The notes under the pieces: model-generated
The model's database searches: none
The model's input: the letters and a program-made list of their open reading frames with translations, nothing else
Told to the model about the DNA's origin: nothing
In this document: piece after piece, positions 23,583 through 35,336 of the stretch
Position numbering within the stretch: position 1 is the stretch's first letter
Layout of the letters: each line of letters starts with the position of its first letter
Origin: Homarus americanus
Lineage: Eukaryota > Arthropoda > Malacostraca > Decapoda > Nephropidae
Assembly: GCF_018991925.1 (NCBI RefSeq)
Contig: NW_024737068.1
Coordinates: 849,235-913,234, forward strand
Direction: 5' to 3'
Length of the DNA stretch: 64,000 bases
Made by a program: the position numbers and the translations under genes

Positions 23583-25080
23583 GCTCCTAGCACGACACAT
23601 CCTAGCACCGACACATCCTGCACACCCTGGCACCGACACACCTAGCACCAACACACCTGGCACCGACACACCCTAGCAACCTGACACCCTAGCACCGACA
23701 CTAGCACCGACACACCTAGCACCGACACACGCCCAGCCTGCCCTGGCACGACACCTAGCACCGACACTACCTAGCACCGACACATCCTAGCCGACATCCT
23801 AGCACAGCCCTGTCCTGGCACAAACCTACCTGGCACCGACCTCCTAGCACCGACACATCCTAGCGACACATCCTGCACAAACACATCCTAGCACCGACAC
23901 ACCTAGCACCGACATCCTAGCACCGACACATCCTGGCACCGACATCCTAGCACGACGACCCTGGCACCGACACATCCTAGCACCGACACTGCACCGACGC
24001 CTAAGCAAATCTGCAAGCACCGACACATCCTAGCACCGACACTCGTACGTCGCTGACACATCCTAAACGGCATCCTAGCACCGACACATCCTGGCACCAG
24101 CACCTAAGCACCGACACATCCTAGCACCGAAATCATAAGCACCAACACCTGCGCATCCTAGCACCGACACATCCTAGCACCGACACATCCTAGCACAACA
24201 CGCCTAACACCCTGGCACCGACATCCTGGCACCGACCATCCTAGCACACACGTCTAGCACCGACACATCGCACCGACACATCCTAACAACACTAGCACCG
24301 ACACATCCTAGCACCGACACCCCTAGCACCATGCACCCTAACCGACACACCTAGCACCGACATCTACACCATCGCCAGCCAGCACCTAAACACCGGCACA
24401 CTGGCACCGACACACCCTAGCACCAGACACACCTAGCACCTTCACCGACACCTGGCAACCTAACCGACACACCCGCACCGCACCGACACACCTGGCACCG
24501 ACCAACCTCCGACACATCCTACGGCACACCCCGACACATCCTAGCGCCAACACACCCCTCGCACCTGACGCACCGACACACCTAGCACCAGCACTAGCAC
24601 CGACACATCCAGCACCGACACACCCTAAACGACACACTAACCATCCTGTACCGACACACCGACACCTAACACCGACACATCCTAACCGACACACCCTAGC
24701 ACCGACACACCCTAACCGACACATCCAGCACCAAACACCTAACGGCACCTAAACCATTAAGCACCGACCACCTACCGACACCCTAGCACCGACATCCTAG
24801 CACCGACACACCCTAGCACCGACACATCCTGCACCACCACTAACACCGACACCAGCACCGACACCCTAGCACCGACATACCCTAGCACCGACACCCTAGC
24901 ACCGACACACCCTAGCAGACACACCCTAGCACCGACACCCCTAGCACCGACACACCCTAGCACCATCCCGACACACCTAGCACCGACACACCCTAGCACC
25001 AGCCCTAGCACCGACACACTAGCACCGACACCCTAACCATCCTGCACCAGCCACATCTGACACATCCTAGCACCAGCATC
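23583..25080. repeat. About 16-bp minisatellite over 1.5 kb
   Basis: Unit CCTAGCACCGACACAT/C. Units vary widely in length (10-18 bases) through small deletions, far more than in the other arrays of the window. Confidence 0.93.
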
Positions 25081-25099
25081 CTACTCTCACACATATACA

Positions 25100-25123
25100 A
25101 TCTCTCTCTCTCTCTCTCTCTCT
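25100..25123. repeat. (CT)n microsatellite
   Basis: About 11 CT units. Confidence 0.9.
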
Positions 25124-25321
25124 GCCACCACACACAACACCACCTCTCTCCCTCCCTCACGGCAGCGGCCCAGGGATGCGTTCTAGCGGCACAGTTCGCC
25201 CAGGGGAGGTCACCATTAATCACCATTTTACCCCCATTCTTATAAGGTTAATGGTTTATGTATATTTTATGGTAGAGTCGTGTATATTTTATGGTAGTCT
25301 CATGTATAGTATACTTTATGG

Positions 25322-25412
25322 TAGGTTAGGTTAGGTTGAGTTACGTTAGGTTAGGTTGAGTTAAGTTAGGTTAGGTTAGGATAAGTTAAATTAAAGTAGG
25401 TTAGGTTATAGG
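25322..25412. repeat. Interstitial TTAGG-type tract
   Basis: GGTTAGGTTAGGTTGAGTTA-type repeats, about 90 bases, partly degenerate. Confidence 0.8.
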
Positions 25413-25569
25413 ATAGGTTAACATTAGGATATTTAACCATCAGGTGATATAAACTGGGGTGTGTAATGTTCAGGTGATCCAAGTAAAAGAACTTAATACA
25501 CAAACTTTCTCGATAACTTATCTTTGTAGCGACGACTAAGAGAGCCAATTGATGACCTCCTCACACTGT

Positions 25570-25873
25570 AGCAGGTGAGGAGGAGGAAGAGGAGGGGAGT
25601 GGTGGAGGAGAAGAAAGAGGAGGGGAGTGGTGGAGGAGAAGGAAGAGGAGGGGAGTGGTGGAGGAGAAGGAAGAGGAGGGGAGTGGTGGAGGAGAAGGAA
25701 GAGGAGGGGAGTGGTGGAGGAGAAGGAAGAGGAGGAGGATGAAGAAGAAGTGGAGGAGGAAGAGAAGGAGGTGGAAGAGAAGGATGTGGAGGAGGAGGAG
25801 GAGGAAGAGGAGAAGGAGGAGGAAGAGAAAGAGAAGGAGTAGGAGGAAAAGGAAGAGGAGGAGGACCTATCGT
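25570..25873. repeat. Polypurine tract with 28-bp minisatellite
   Basis: About 300 bases almost free of C on the + strand. The left half is a 28-bp unit GAGGAGGGGAGTGGTGGAGG followed by AGAAGGAA (about five copies), and the right half is irregular GAGGAAGAG. Frames on both strands are compositional. Confidence 0.92.
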
Positions 25874-25965
25874 AGGAATCTTCGGACAAGTGGAAGAAGA
25901 TTTGTCGCCTAAGTAAATAAGATCCTTGAAAAAGCTCCGACTTGTGAAAATACTTGAGGGACGCG

Positions 25966-25974
25966 CGTGTGTGT

Positions 25975-26016
<42 letters not shown>

Positions 26017-26028
26017 GTGCGTGTGTGT
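25966..26028. repeat. (GT)n microsatellite, interrupted
   Basis: About 30 GT units with two GTAT interruptions. Confidence 0.93.
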
Positions 26029-26319
26029 AGATAATAAACACACACATACATCATCTGTCAAATTCCCTACAGGATGTATTTGTGTAGAAGCAACGACTCA
26101 ATAGCGGAAGAGGTGTGACCAATATGGGACCCCAGCTAAGATCTATAGTTATAGCCTATGTACCTTCCTCACCACATCAGTCACCTCACAAACAATCACC
26201 ATCCACGTCAATACTCTCACCATAATCACCATAACCTGTGAAAAATGTTATAGTGACGGGGACAGGTAGTGAGATGATTACGTGGGCTACACAGGTAAGA
26301 TGGTCGTTTACACACTGCT

Positions 26320-26705
26320 GGGGATTTTGGGGGGCAGTAATATATACACCTGTCCTGACGAAGGTAACTCTATTCAGGTGTCACTCTGCTCGTCCTCGTA
26401 TGTTTGGGGTCAAGGAGCACCTCAAGATGGTCCACCTCATGCCTCTTTCATCAGTGCATTATGCCCCATCACTAGATGCAGAGGAGGACATCAGGAAGGC
26501 ATATTATACTGTCCTGGATAGAATGTTAACCTCTATCCCCAAAGAAGATAAAGGTATTCTTCTCAGTGACTTCAATCCCGGAGTTGGCAGAGAACCTAAC
26601 CTAACCTCACGGCTTATACTCCTTCTCAACAGGTGAACTGAACATAGCCTCATTATCACCAACACCTTGATTAAGCAGGGGGACAAGTTCAGGGCATTTA
26701 TGTGT
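26320..26705 (+). pseudogene. Endonuclease-domain fragment of a non-LTR retrotransposon
   Basis: Reads VHYAPSLDAEEDIRKAYYTV, then LDRMLTSIPKEDKGILLSDF and NPGVGRE (about 26450-26593), then after a stop TEHSLIITNTLIKQGDKF (about 26637-26690). This matches the conserved C-terminal half of APE-type endonucleases (SVYAPT.., LLGDFNARVGR, LLxxC.EHxLxITNT). A CCTAACCTAACC insert replaces the usual residues after GRE. Broken by a stop and lacking the reverse transcriptase. Confidence 0.75.
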
Positions 26706-26792
26706 ATGTGTGTGTGGGGGGGGGAGGTGTTTTTGTGTACCTGTGTGTATGTGTGAGAGCGAGGTAGACAGAGAGAGAGAGTACATGTTTTG

Positions 26793-26894
<102 letters not shown>

Positions 26895-27056
26895 CAACTA
26901 ATCTATATACCCTCGAGTCTCACATCATTACACACGCCATCTTTACTGTTTGGTGTCACAGCTCAAGTTAGAATCTTTTATTGGCCATCAAACTGGTTCT
27001 TACTCAAGGCAAATGACTCATGGATGGAGACACGAATGTCAATCTACATCATACTG

Positions 27057-27345
27057 AGGAGGGAGGGGGTGTGGTGGGGTGGGGAGGGGTAGAGGAGGGA
27101 GGTAGGGGGTGTGGGGTTGAGGGAAGGAGGAGGGAGGTGAGAGGGTGGGAGTCTAGGTAAGGGGGTGTCATCTGTTCCCCCTCCTCCCTTCTTCCTTCCC
27201 TCTTACCCTCCCCCCCCTCCTCCCCCCCTATCCACCTTTCCTCCCCTGATAGGTGGTGGTGAGGAGAAGTGTTGGTGGTGATTTTACAGTGCCTCAGGAG
27301 GTGTTGGAGGGAAGGAGTGTGGGAGGTAGGGGGAGGGGGGTAGAT
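27057..27345. repeat. G-rich then C-rich low-complexity stretch
   Basis: GGGAGGGGGTGTGGTGGGGT-type sequence to 27165, a C-rich block at 27176-27245, then G-rich again. Many runs of three or more G could form G-quadruplexes. Confidence 0.75.
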
Positions 27346-27362
27346 GTCACCTGTTTACCATC

Positions 27363-27365
27363 CTC

Positions 27366-27435
<70 letters not shown>
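27363..27435. repeat. (CT)n microsatellite
   Basis: About 36 CT units with one early interruption. Confidence 0.95.
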
Positions 27436-27440
<5 letters not shown>

Positions 27441-27459
27441 CTTCTCCTACTGCTACTAG

Positions 27460-27550
27460 TACTACTACCACAGCTACAACAATTAACAACTACTACTACT
27501 ATTACTACTATGCTTCTGCTATTACCACAAACACTACTACTACCACAAAC
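27460..27550. repeat. Degenerate (CTA)n/(TAC)n
   Basis: ACTACTACTA runs with variants. They form the far side of the 3' tail of the minus-strand retroelement. Confidence 0.8.
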
Positions 27551-28165
27551 ACTTTTTTTTTAATCAACGTGGCCTCCAGCCTCCCCCAATAGCCACACCT
27601 TCGCCGCCATTATATTACCTTAATATTAAATATCCTAATACATAAGTAGCTATCCTATCTGTGTTGAATTAGTTGAGCCGCAGATTTATGCGGCATTCAG
27701 TGACTGTAGCCTCATAGTCAATATCTAGCTGTTGTCGGCTTTGGGGCCGAAGCTCTCGTTCCCCTGAGGCAGAGCAAAGCCGACCGAAGGAGAGAGAAGG
27801 ACAGTCGACATCTCATCCAGGCTGTAACATAACTTCTGGGCTGCTGCTTCTGTTCGGAGATCACCTCCGCGAGTCTGGCGTAGAAGCATCTTGCACTTGG
27901 TCCCATCCCACCGGAGGTTGTGAACACAAGAGGAGTGAAGCTGCCTTGATCAACGTTTTGAATTCTCTCCCCGTATGCCCTTCTCTTGTCGTTCTCGTTC
28001 CTCCTGTGTGCAGCATCGAGAGCTAGGTTACGGTAACATGCGGCCATGGGATAAAAAATCCTGATGTCGAAGAAGGCTCGCTGTCCCGGCGTCCAGAATC
28101 CTCAAGCACTGACGTCAACACGGGCTTCGTTGGATGTGTTTAAAGTCCTATGTTGGAAATTCTAC
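27551..28165 (-). mobile_element. 5'-truncated copy 2 of the reverse transcriptase element
   Basis: On the minus strand, codons from about 28047 read AACYRNLALDAAHRRNENDK, RAYGERIQNV, GSFTPLVFTTSGGMG, CRLSFSLLRSALLCLRGTRA and end at TARY. This frame has far fewer lesions than copy 1, so copy 2 shows what copy 1 encoded. The 3' UTR (27571-27720) matches 2490-2640 of copy 1. The tail is A-rich then (TAG)n-like, and the 5' truncation at about 28160 also abuts (CTA)n. Confidence 0.82.
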
Positions 28166-28185
28166 TACTACTACTACTACTATCT
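28166..28185. repeat. (CTA)n microsatellite
   Basis: Six CTA units at the 5' truncation of copy 2. Confidence 0.85.
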
Positions 28186-28277
28186 CTACTTCTCTCCTCT
28201 TATAGTAAAGAAAATCACTCAAACTATTCACTTTTAATTTCTTGGTGTAATGGTCAACTACCACACTTATCTGTTCC

Positions 28278-28425
28278 TGTGGTGTGGTGTGGTGTGGTTT
28301 AGTGTAGTGTGGTGTGGTGTGGTGTGGTGTGTGGTCTGGTCTGGTCTGGTCTAGTCTGGCCTGGCCTGGTCTGTTGCTGTGTGGTAGAACGGTGTGGTGT
28401 CGTGTGGTGTGGTGGTAAGCGGTAT
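28278..28425. repeat. (GGTGT)n degenerate repeat
   Basis: TGGTG pentamers with TGGTC variants in the middle. Confidence 0.88.
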
Positions 28426-28469
28426 GTTGTGATTGTGCTGTGATATAATGGTTAGGTTAGGTATGGGAT

Positions 28470-28712
28470 TAAGTTATCGTACCCGAGGGCTTAAATCATC
28501 GTACTCACGGGGTTAAATCATCGTACTCACGGGGTTAAATCATCGTACTCGCGGGGTTAAATCATCGTACTCACGGGGTTAAATCATCGTACTCACGGGG
28601 TTAAATCATCGTACTCGCGGGGTTAAATCATCGTACTCACGGGGTTAAATCATCGTACTCACGAGGTTAAATCATCGTACTCACGGGGTTAAATCATCGT
28701 ACTCACGGGGTT
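28470..28712. repeat. 22-bp minisatellite, about 11 copies
   Basis: Unit GGGGTTAAATCATCGTACTC followed by AC or GC. Confidence 0.94.
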
Positions 28713-29004
28713 AATATCTAAATAGCCTTATGTTACCGTCACTTTCTGTCTATTTATGAATATTCTGATAATTCCAAGAGACAGAAGTTACTCCTTAAAG
28801 GTGTACTGTACAGTGTTGGTGCTGACGGCGGACAGATAGACAGACAGATGGAAGAGCCAGGCGAGGGATAATAAGAAGAGGTGAAAGACTCACTAGATGA
28901 TGATGGCTGATAAGCTTACCCAGGTGATCATGTTAGGGCTGATGACACACACACACACACCTCATTATATAACAAAGCCAATTTGCTAGTTATGCCACAT
29001 ACAC

Positions 29005-29007
<3 letters not shown>

Positions 29008-29070
<63 letters not shown>
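29008..29070. repeat. (AC)n microsatellite
   Basis: About 30 AC units. Confidence 0.95.
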
Positions 29071-29071
<1 letters not shown>

Positions 29072-30270
29072 TATACATGAGGAAGGTTTTTGTTTTTTTC
29101 AGGTGGCACTTCACACCTCGCCGGCAATTAATTTGTGTGTGTGTGGCACAACTCCCAAATTGGCTATGTGATGACGTGTGTGTGTGTGTGTGGTGGCAGT
29201 ACCCTGGTGTGGCAGTGAAGGGTGCCGGCGGCCACCACACACACACCTCTAGTTTTTCCTGAAGACCTCGTCGTGTCGGCACGCGGCAGGCTGCCCTCCT
29301 CACCACACACCTCCCCTCGGGCGCTGTGTGCTGATGTGGTAGTGGTGGTGGTGGTGGCAGTCTTCTCCTGGATGACACCTAACCTAACCTAACTTTATCC
29401 AACACCTTTGTTCTTGCCCACGATAAATGATCACACTAGCTGAGTTTATTCTTCAGTGATGCTATTCTCTGTCTGTCTGTCTGTCTGTCTCCTCTGTCAC
29501 CTCCATACAAACAGACAAACCAACGCCTGACCACTCGAGCGCAACACACTAGGAAGATAATCACGACAGATGTACACCCAGCCACTCGTCTCGCTCTACA
29601 CGTAAATGGAATATACTTCGCCTGGTTACGTAAACCTAACCTAACCTAACCTCTTACTGCTGCCTGAACTTACTGCCATACGTAATAATATTTACTATTC
29701 CAATTTATAATGAAGACAGAGCGAGTGATGGAGAGAGGAGAGAAAACGGAGATAGGAGAGAGAGACAAATAAGAAATGAGAGAGAGAAAGAGAAATTAGA
29801 AATGAGAGAGAAAGAGAAACGAGAGAGAATAAAGAGAAAACACAAAAACACATCAACGACCAGACTTATCCTTCCCCCCGTAAAAAAATAATCAATCCAA
29901 TTCCTCCTATTTCATATTCCAGTAGTCCTTCCCTCCCTCCCTCCCTCTCTCCCTCTTTCCCTCTCTCACTCCTTCCCTCCTTCCCTCCCTCACTCACTCC
30001 CTCACCTCCTAACCCTCACACGGCAGCACACACTGAGGCTTACACTTAACAAAACATTCATATGCAACAATTCTCCGGTAAGCAACGATAGCAAGAACTC
30101 CTCCCATCTCCACACTGACTAAATAAGGAATATATCGTAGGAGTTTATTAGAATATATAGATCGTAGTTAGGATCAGAGTTCAGAGGTATCAAAGAATGA
30201 GAAAATATCCTTTGAAACGTAGTTGATAGTGAGTTAACTTCACTGCCGATATTGCCAGTTAATGGATGAA
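29071..30270. other. Intergenic stretch
   Basis: No gene supported. Holds CCTAA tracts (29379-29393 and 29631-29652), (GTCT)n at 29468-29491, GA-rich sequence at 29718-29840 and CCCT-rich sequence at 29930-30010. Confidence 0.45.
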
Positions 30271-30277
30271 TTTAACA

Positions 30278-31990
30278 TATGTAATAGAATGTGGTTGATG
30301 TGGTAGACGATAGTAAGAGAATGTGGTTGATGTGGTAGACGATAGTAAGAGAATGTGGTTGATGTGGTAGACGATAGTAAGTGAATGTGGTTGATGTGGT
30401 AGACGATAGTAAGAGAATGTGGTTGATATGGTAGACGACAGTAAGAGAATGTGGTTGGTGTGGTAGACGATAGTAAGAGAATGTGGTTGATATGGTAGAC
30501 GATAGTAAGAGAATGTGGTTGATGTGGTAGACGATAGTAAGAGAATGTGGTTGATGTGGTAGACGATAGTAAGAGAATGTGGTTGATGTGGTAGACGATA
30601 GTAAGAGAATGTGGTTGATGCTGTTGAACGATAAAGAGTAAGAGAATGTAGCTGATGTGGTAGACGATAGTAGAGAATGTGTGGCTGATGTGGTAGACGA
30701 TAGTAGAGAATGTGTGGTTGATGTGGTAGACGACAATGAGAATGTGGTTGGTGTGGTAGACGATGGTAAGGAATGTGGTTGATGTAGTGAGACGATGGTA
30801 GAGATGTAGGGTTGATATGGTGAACGATGGTAAAAGAGAATGTGGCTGATGTGTGGTAGACGATAGTAAGAGAATGTGGTTGATGTGGTAGACGATAGTA
30901 AGAGAATGTGGTTGATGTGGTAGACGATAGTAAGTGAATGTGGTTGATGTGGTAGACGATAGTAAGAGAATGTGGTTGATATGGTAGACGACAGTAAGAG
31001 AATGTGGTTGGTGTGGTAGACGATAGTAAGAGAATGTGGTTGATATAGTAGACGATAGTAAGAGAATGTGGTTGATGTGGTAGACGATAGTAAGAGAATG
31101 TGGCTGATGTGGTAGACGATAGTAAGAGAATGTGGTTGATGTGGTAGACGATAGTAAGAGAATGTGGTTGATGTGGTAGACGATAGTAAGAGAATGTGGT
31201 TGATGTGGTAGACGATAGTAAGAGAATGTGGTTGATGTGGTAGACGATAGTAAGAGAATGTGGTTGTGGTAGACGATGTGTGTATGTGGTACGATAGTAA
31301 GAGAATGTGGTTGATGTGGTAGACGATAGTAAGAGAATGTGGCTGATGTGGTAGACGATAGTAAGAGAATGTGGTTGATGTGGTAGACGATAGTAAGAGA
31401 ATGTGGGTTGGTGTGGTAGACGATAGTAAAAGAGAATGTGGTTGATGTGGTAGACGATAGTAAGAGAATGTGGTTGATATGGTAGACGATAGTAAGAGAA
31501 TGTGGTTGATATGGTAGACGATAGTAAGAGAATGTGGTTGGTGTGGTAGACGATAGTAAGAGAATGTGGTTGGTGTGGTAGACGATAGTAAGAGAATGTG
31601 GTTGATGTGGTAGACGATAGTAAGAGAATGTGGTTGATGTGGTAGACGATAGTAAGAGAATGTGGTTGATGTGGTAGACGATAGTAAGAGAATGTGGTGA
31701 TGTGGTAGACGATAGTAAGGTAATGAGACGATAGTAAGAGAATGTGGTTGATGTGGTTGATGGTAGACGATAGTAAGAGAATGTGGTTGATGTGGTAGAC
31801 GATAGTAAGAGAATGTGGTGTGGTAGACGATAGTAAGAGAATGTGGTTGATGTGGTAGACGATAGTAAGAGAATGTGGTTGATGTGGTAGACGATAGTAA
31901 GAGAATGTGGTTGATGTGGTAGACGATAAAAAGAGAATGTGGTTGATGTGGTAGACGATAGTAAGAGAATGTGGTTGGTGTGGTAGACGC
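30278..31990. repeat. 32-bp minisatellite, about 53 copies over 1.7 kb
   Basis: Unit GTAGACGATAGTAAGAGAAT followed by GTGGTTGATGTG. The same ordered set of variant units occurs at about 30381 and again at about 30934, so a block of about 553 bases was duplicated within the array. Confidence 0.96.
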
Positions 31991-32129
31991 TAAGACATTG
32001 ACCCAGTTAAAGTTTCATGACTCCAATTTTTGAAATATCTTACCGACAAACTTCATAGAATTTCAGGAGCGGATTTTATTTATTCTTATGCCTGAGGTGA
32101 CTACATGTTGCCTCATTGCTAGCTTGTCC

Positions 32130-32212
32130 TTCTCTTTCTGTCTGTCTGTCTGTATAACTCTAGCTGTCTGTCTGTCTATATGTCTGTCTATCTGTCTGTC
32201 TGTCTATATAAC
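32130..32212. repeat. (TCTG)n interrupted microsatellite
   Basis: TCTGTCTG runs at 32139-32152 and 32165-32205. Confidence 0.88.
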
Positions 32213-32414
32213 TCTCTCGTAAAACAATCTATTAGAGAGAGAGAGAGAGTGAGAGAGAGAGGATAAAATTTAACAATAATGAAAGAAATGATAGAAAAGA
32301 AAGCAGAGATAAAGAAAGAAGAGAAGGTATAGAGTTGTTGCATTAGACTACAAATGACAGGTGGCATATGACAGCTGACAACACAATGACAACTGAGAAC
32401 ACTTTGTGACAGTT

Positions 32415-32675
32415 GAGAGGGCTGAGACGAGGAAGATGGAAGAGGAGGAGGGAAAGAAGAAAGAGGAAGGAAAGAAGGAAGAGGAGGAGGAGGGAAGAAA
32501 GAAAGAAGAGGAAGAGGAAGGAAAGAAGGAAGATGAGGGGAAGGAGGGAAAAGAGGAAGAGGAAGGAAAGAAAGAAGAGGAGGAAGGAAAGAAGGAAGAG
32601 GAGGTTACTGAGATGAGAAAGAAGAAAGAAGGAAAGGGAAGGGAAAGAAGGAAGAGGGGGAGAGCAAGAGGATAA
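32415..32675. repeat. Polypurine GAAGAGGAA tract
   Basis: About 260 bases nearly all purine, irregular GAGGAAGGAAAGAAG. Glu/Lys-rich and Ser/Phe-rich frames are compositional. Confidence 0.9.
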
Positions 32676-32728
32676 TAAGGAGGTGGTTTAGATGGAGAAG
32701 AATTTGGAAGAGGAAGATTGATAAGTGG

Positions 32729-32822
<94 letters not shown>
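32729..32822. repeat. (GT)n microsatellite, about 94 bp
   Basis: Nearly perfect GT with a few G interruptions at the left. Confidence 0.96.
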
Positions 32823-32826
<4 letters not shown>

Positions 32827-32869
32827 ATAAGTGAGGGGTGGGGTGAGGTTCATAGTGAGTCAATGAGTG

Positions 32870-33305
32870 TGGGCGGGGTGGGTGGGTTAGTGAGTGAGTG
32901 AGGGTTAGTGAGTGAGTGGGTGGGTTAGTGGGAGTGAGGAGTGGGTGGGTTAGTGAGTGAGTGGGTGGGGTTAGTGAGGGAGTGTGTGGGTGGGGTTAGT
33001 GAGTGGGTGGTTAGCAAGGGAGGGTGGGGTGAGTGAGTGGGTGGTGGGTTAGTGAGTGGGTGTTAGTGGAGTGAGTGGGGTTAGTGAGTGGGTAGCAGGA
33101 GTGAGTGGGTGGGTTAGTGAGTGAGTGGGTTAGTGAGTGAGTGGGTAGGTTAGTGAGTGAGTGGGTGGGTTAGTGAGTGGGTTAGTGAGTGCGTGGGTGA
33201 GTGAGTGGGTGGGTGGGTTAGTGAGTGGGTAGGTAAGTGAGTGAGTGCGTGGGTGAGTGAGTGAGTGGGTGGGTGGGTTAGTGTGCGAGTGATGGGTGGG
33301 TTAGG
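32870..33305. repeat. GGGT/GAGT-rich minisatellite
   Basis: Built from GGGTGGGTTAGTGAGTGAGT with variable numbers of GAGT units. Recurrent GGGTGGG pairs make G-quadruplex formation plausible on the + strand. Confidence 0.9.
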
Positions 33306-33379
33306 TGGAGGGTGGGTCATGAGGGACGGTTAACCCACCACCCGGTATACGTTTAGTCGGGTGGGTCCTTACACATGCG

Positions 33380-33810
33380 TATTTTCATTGTATTTTTATC
33401 TTATTTCATTGTATTTCATCTTATTTCATTGTATTTTATCTTATTTCATTGTATTTTTTTATTATTTAATTGTATTTCATCTTATTTCATTGTATTTTTA
33501 TCTTATTTCATTGTATTTGTATCTTAATCCATTGTATTTTGATCTTGTTTAAATGTATTTCATCTTCTTTCATTGTATTTTTATCTTATTTCATTGTATT
33601 TAATCTTATTTCATTGTATTTAATATTATTTCATTGCATTTTCCAGTTTCATATCAAGTTATTGTAGTCACCTTATTTTTACTGTATTTTAATGAACTTA
33701 TCTTATTTCACTGTATTTTAGTGTATTTCATCTTATTTCACTGTATTTTTAGTGTATTTCATCTTATTTTACTGTATTTAATCTTATTTCACTTTAATTT
33801 AACTATCGTC
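33380..33810. repeat. 20-bp T-rich minisatellite, about 20 copies
   Basis: Unit TTATTTCATTGTATTTTATC with length variants. The right half carries CTGTATTTTAGTG variants. Hydrophobic frames are compositional. Confidence 0.92.
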
Positions 33811-35328
33811 TTATTTCACTGTTTCTTTAGCTATCGTCTTGGGTTTATTGTTATCGTAATTCTTGTCTCTTGATAATTATTCCTATCTTGTGTTGACTAT
33901 CTATTTACCTCTGTCACTTGTCTTTTGTTGAAGTTCTTGTTTTTTTTTGCCTTTCTTCTTATTCTTCTTTAGTGTTTTAATTTGTTTTTTGTTTTTGTCC
34001 CTTATTTTTTCTTATTTTTTGGTTATTTTTCTGTTTTTGTTTTCATTAACTTTTTTTTCATTAATTTTCATGTATTTGTGTTTCTATTTGTTATTTATGT
34101 ATACAGTACTGGATATTAATTTATACAAGTATTTGTTCATATTTTATTTTTTCACTAATATATTTTTTCTTTGTTATTTTTTCATTTATTTCCCGTTAGT
34201 CGTAAAAAAGTCGTAACATCAGCATTATTTTGGGCGGGAGAATGAGTTCCATGTTCCTCGGTGTACAACAGTTAGTGGAGTAAAACCACGCGTGGTCTAT
34301 AAATAATAAAACGCTGTGTAAGACGTCCATTAACTGTCAAAAATAAACCACAAACACCCAGAGAGATAACAATAAAGCAAGTCACGGGATATTCCTAGAG
34401 ACAACGAGACGGAAGTATGGCGGGTGTGTGGGTCGGTTCCCAAGACAATTATGTAAATACGGACGTCGAAACAATTGGGTTTTGTTCGATACCGTAGGTG
34501 ACGTGGCTTTTTGCAGGACTTTTTTTTTTAAGATTGCTGCGGTAAGGGCGTGGCCGCATGCGACGGTGCTGCGGTAACAGTGGCGGGCGCCGGATGGTGT
34601 GGTGGAGGTTGCCGCAGGTTAGTTGGGTGGGCCATGCGCGGCAAATCACGGCCCGTGCTGAAGGCGAGGAGGCTCTTGGGCCTGACCACACAGTTTTACT
34701 ACATGTGTGTATAGGTGGGAACTAAACTGGTCCCCCGATGCCTTAAGCTCTACATAGACAACAGGTACGCTGAACGACAGCCTCTGCTAACCACTGAAAA
34801 TAATTATAATAAATCCATAAAATTAACAAGCACGTTTTTCATGGATTTAGTATACATTATATACAGTACAGACAATGAGGATATACATTTGCAGATATAC
34901 AAGATGTCTCACTGTGGGCACTGTGGTGGCCTGTGTAGCGACTCACCTGTCACTGGTCGGAGATGCAGCCTTCGTTCCTCCAATGAATATATACGAGTTA
35001 AGGTAGAGAGAAATAGTCCAGGCTCACTGTTAGAACTTTCACATCCACAGCTTGTCACACTCACTGTACACACTTTTAAACCATGCAGGAAATATTCGGA
35101 TAATCCAGAAGGTTTGATGCTATGGCCGTGGTATCAGGATGCATCATAATAATTCCTCACCAATGGTTCTGTCAACTGCTCATTACTGATTAAATTCTTC
35201 TTGGTATAACAACAACAAAAAATTGATAAAGGTTTTGGCTCGTTCAGGAGAGACTGTTAAGGTGGACAAGAATACTGGGATATGTACAGTGTGACAGCTG
35301 CTGACTTGCTGATGGAGCTAAGTCATTC
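33811..35328. other. Intergenic stretch with a GC-rich patch
   Basis: T-rich to 34.2 kb. About 34540-34690 is GC- and CpG-rich and could be a promoter or old exon on either strand. A 144-codon frame at 34715-35149 lacks an ATG at its start, recognisable domains and splice context. Confidence 0.4.
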
Positions 35329-35336
35329 CTCTAAGT

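Noticed and set aside
25493..26054. Long Pro-rich and Ser-rich minus-strand frames
   Set aside because: Compositional product of the polypurine/GT block; no domain.
30272..30736. 154-codon minus-strand frame of Ser/His/Leu repeats
   Set aside because: Arises from the 32-bp minisatellite and cycles through three phases of the unit.
32348..32863. 171-codon minus-strand frame rich in Thr/His and Ser/Phe
   Set aside because: Translation of (GT)n plus a polypurine tract.
34715..35149. 144-codon frame on the + strand
   Set aside because: Begins at a non-ATG codon, no recognisable domain, no splice context; kept only as a low-value intergenic note.
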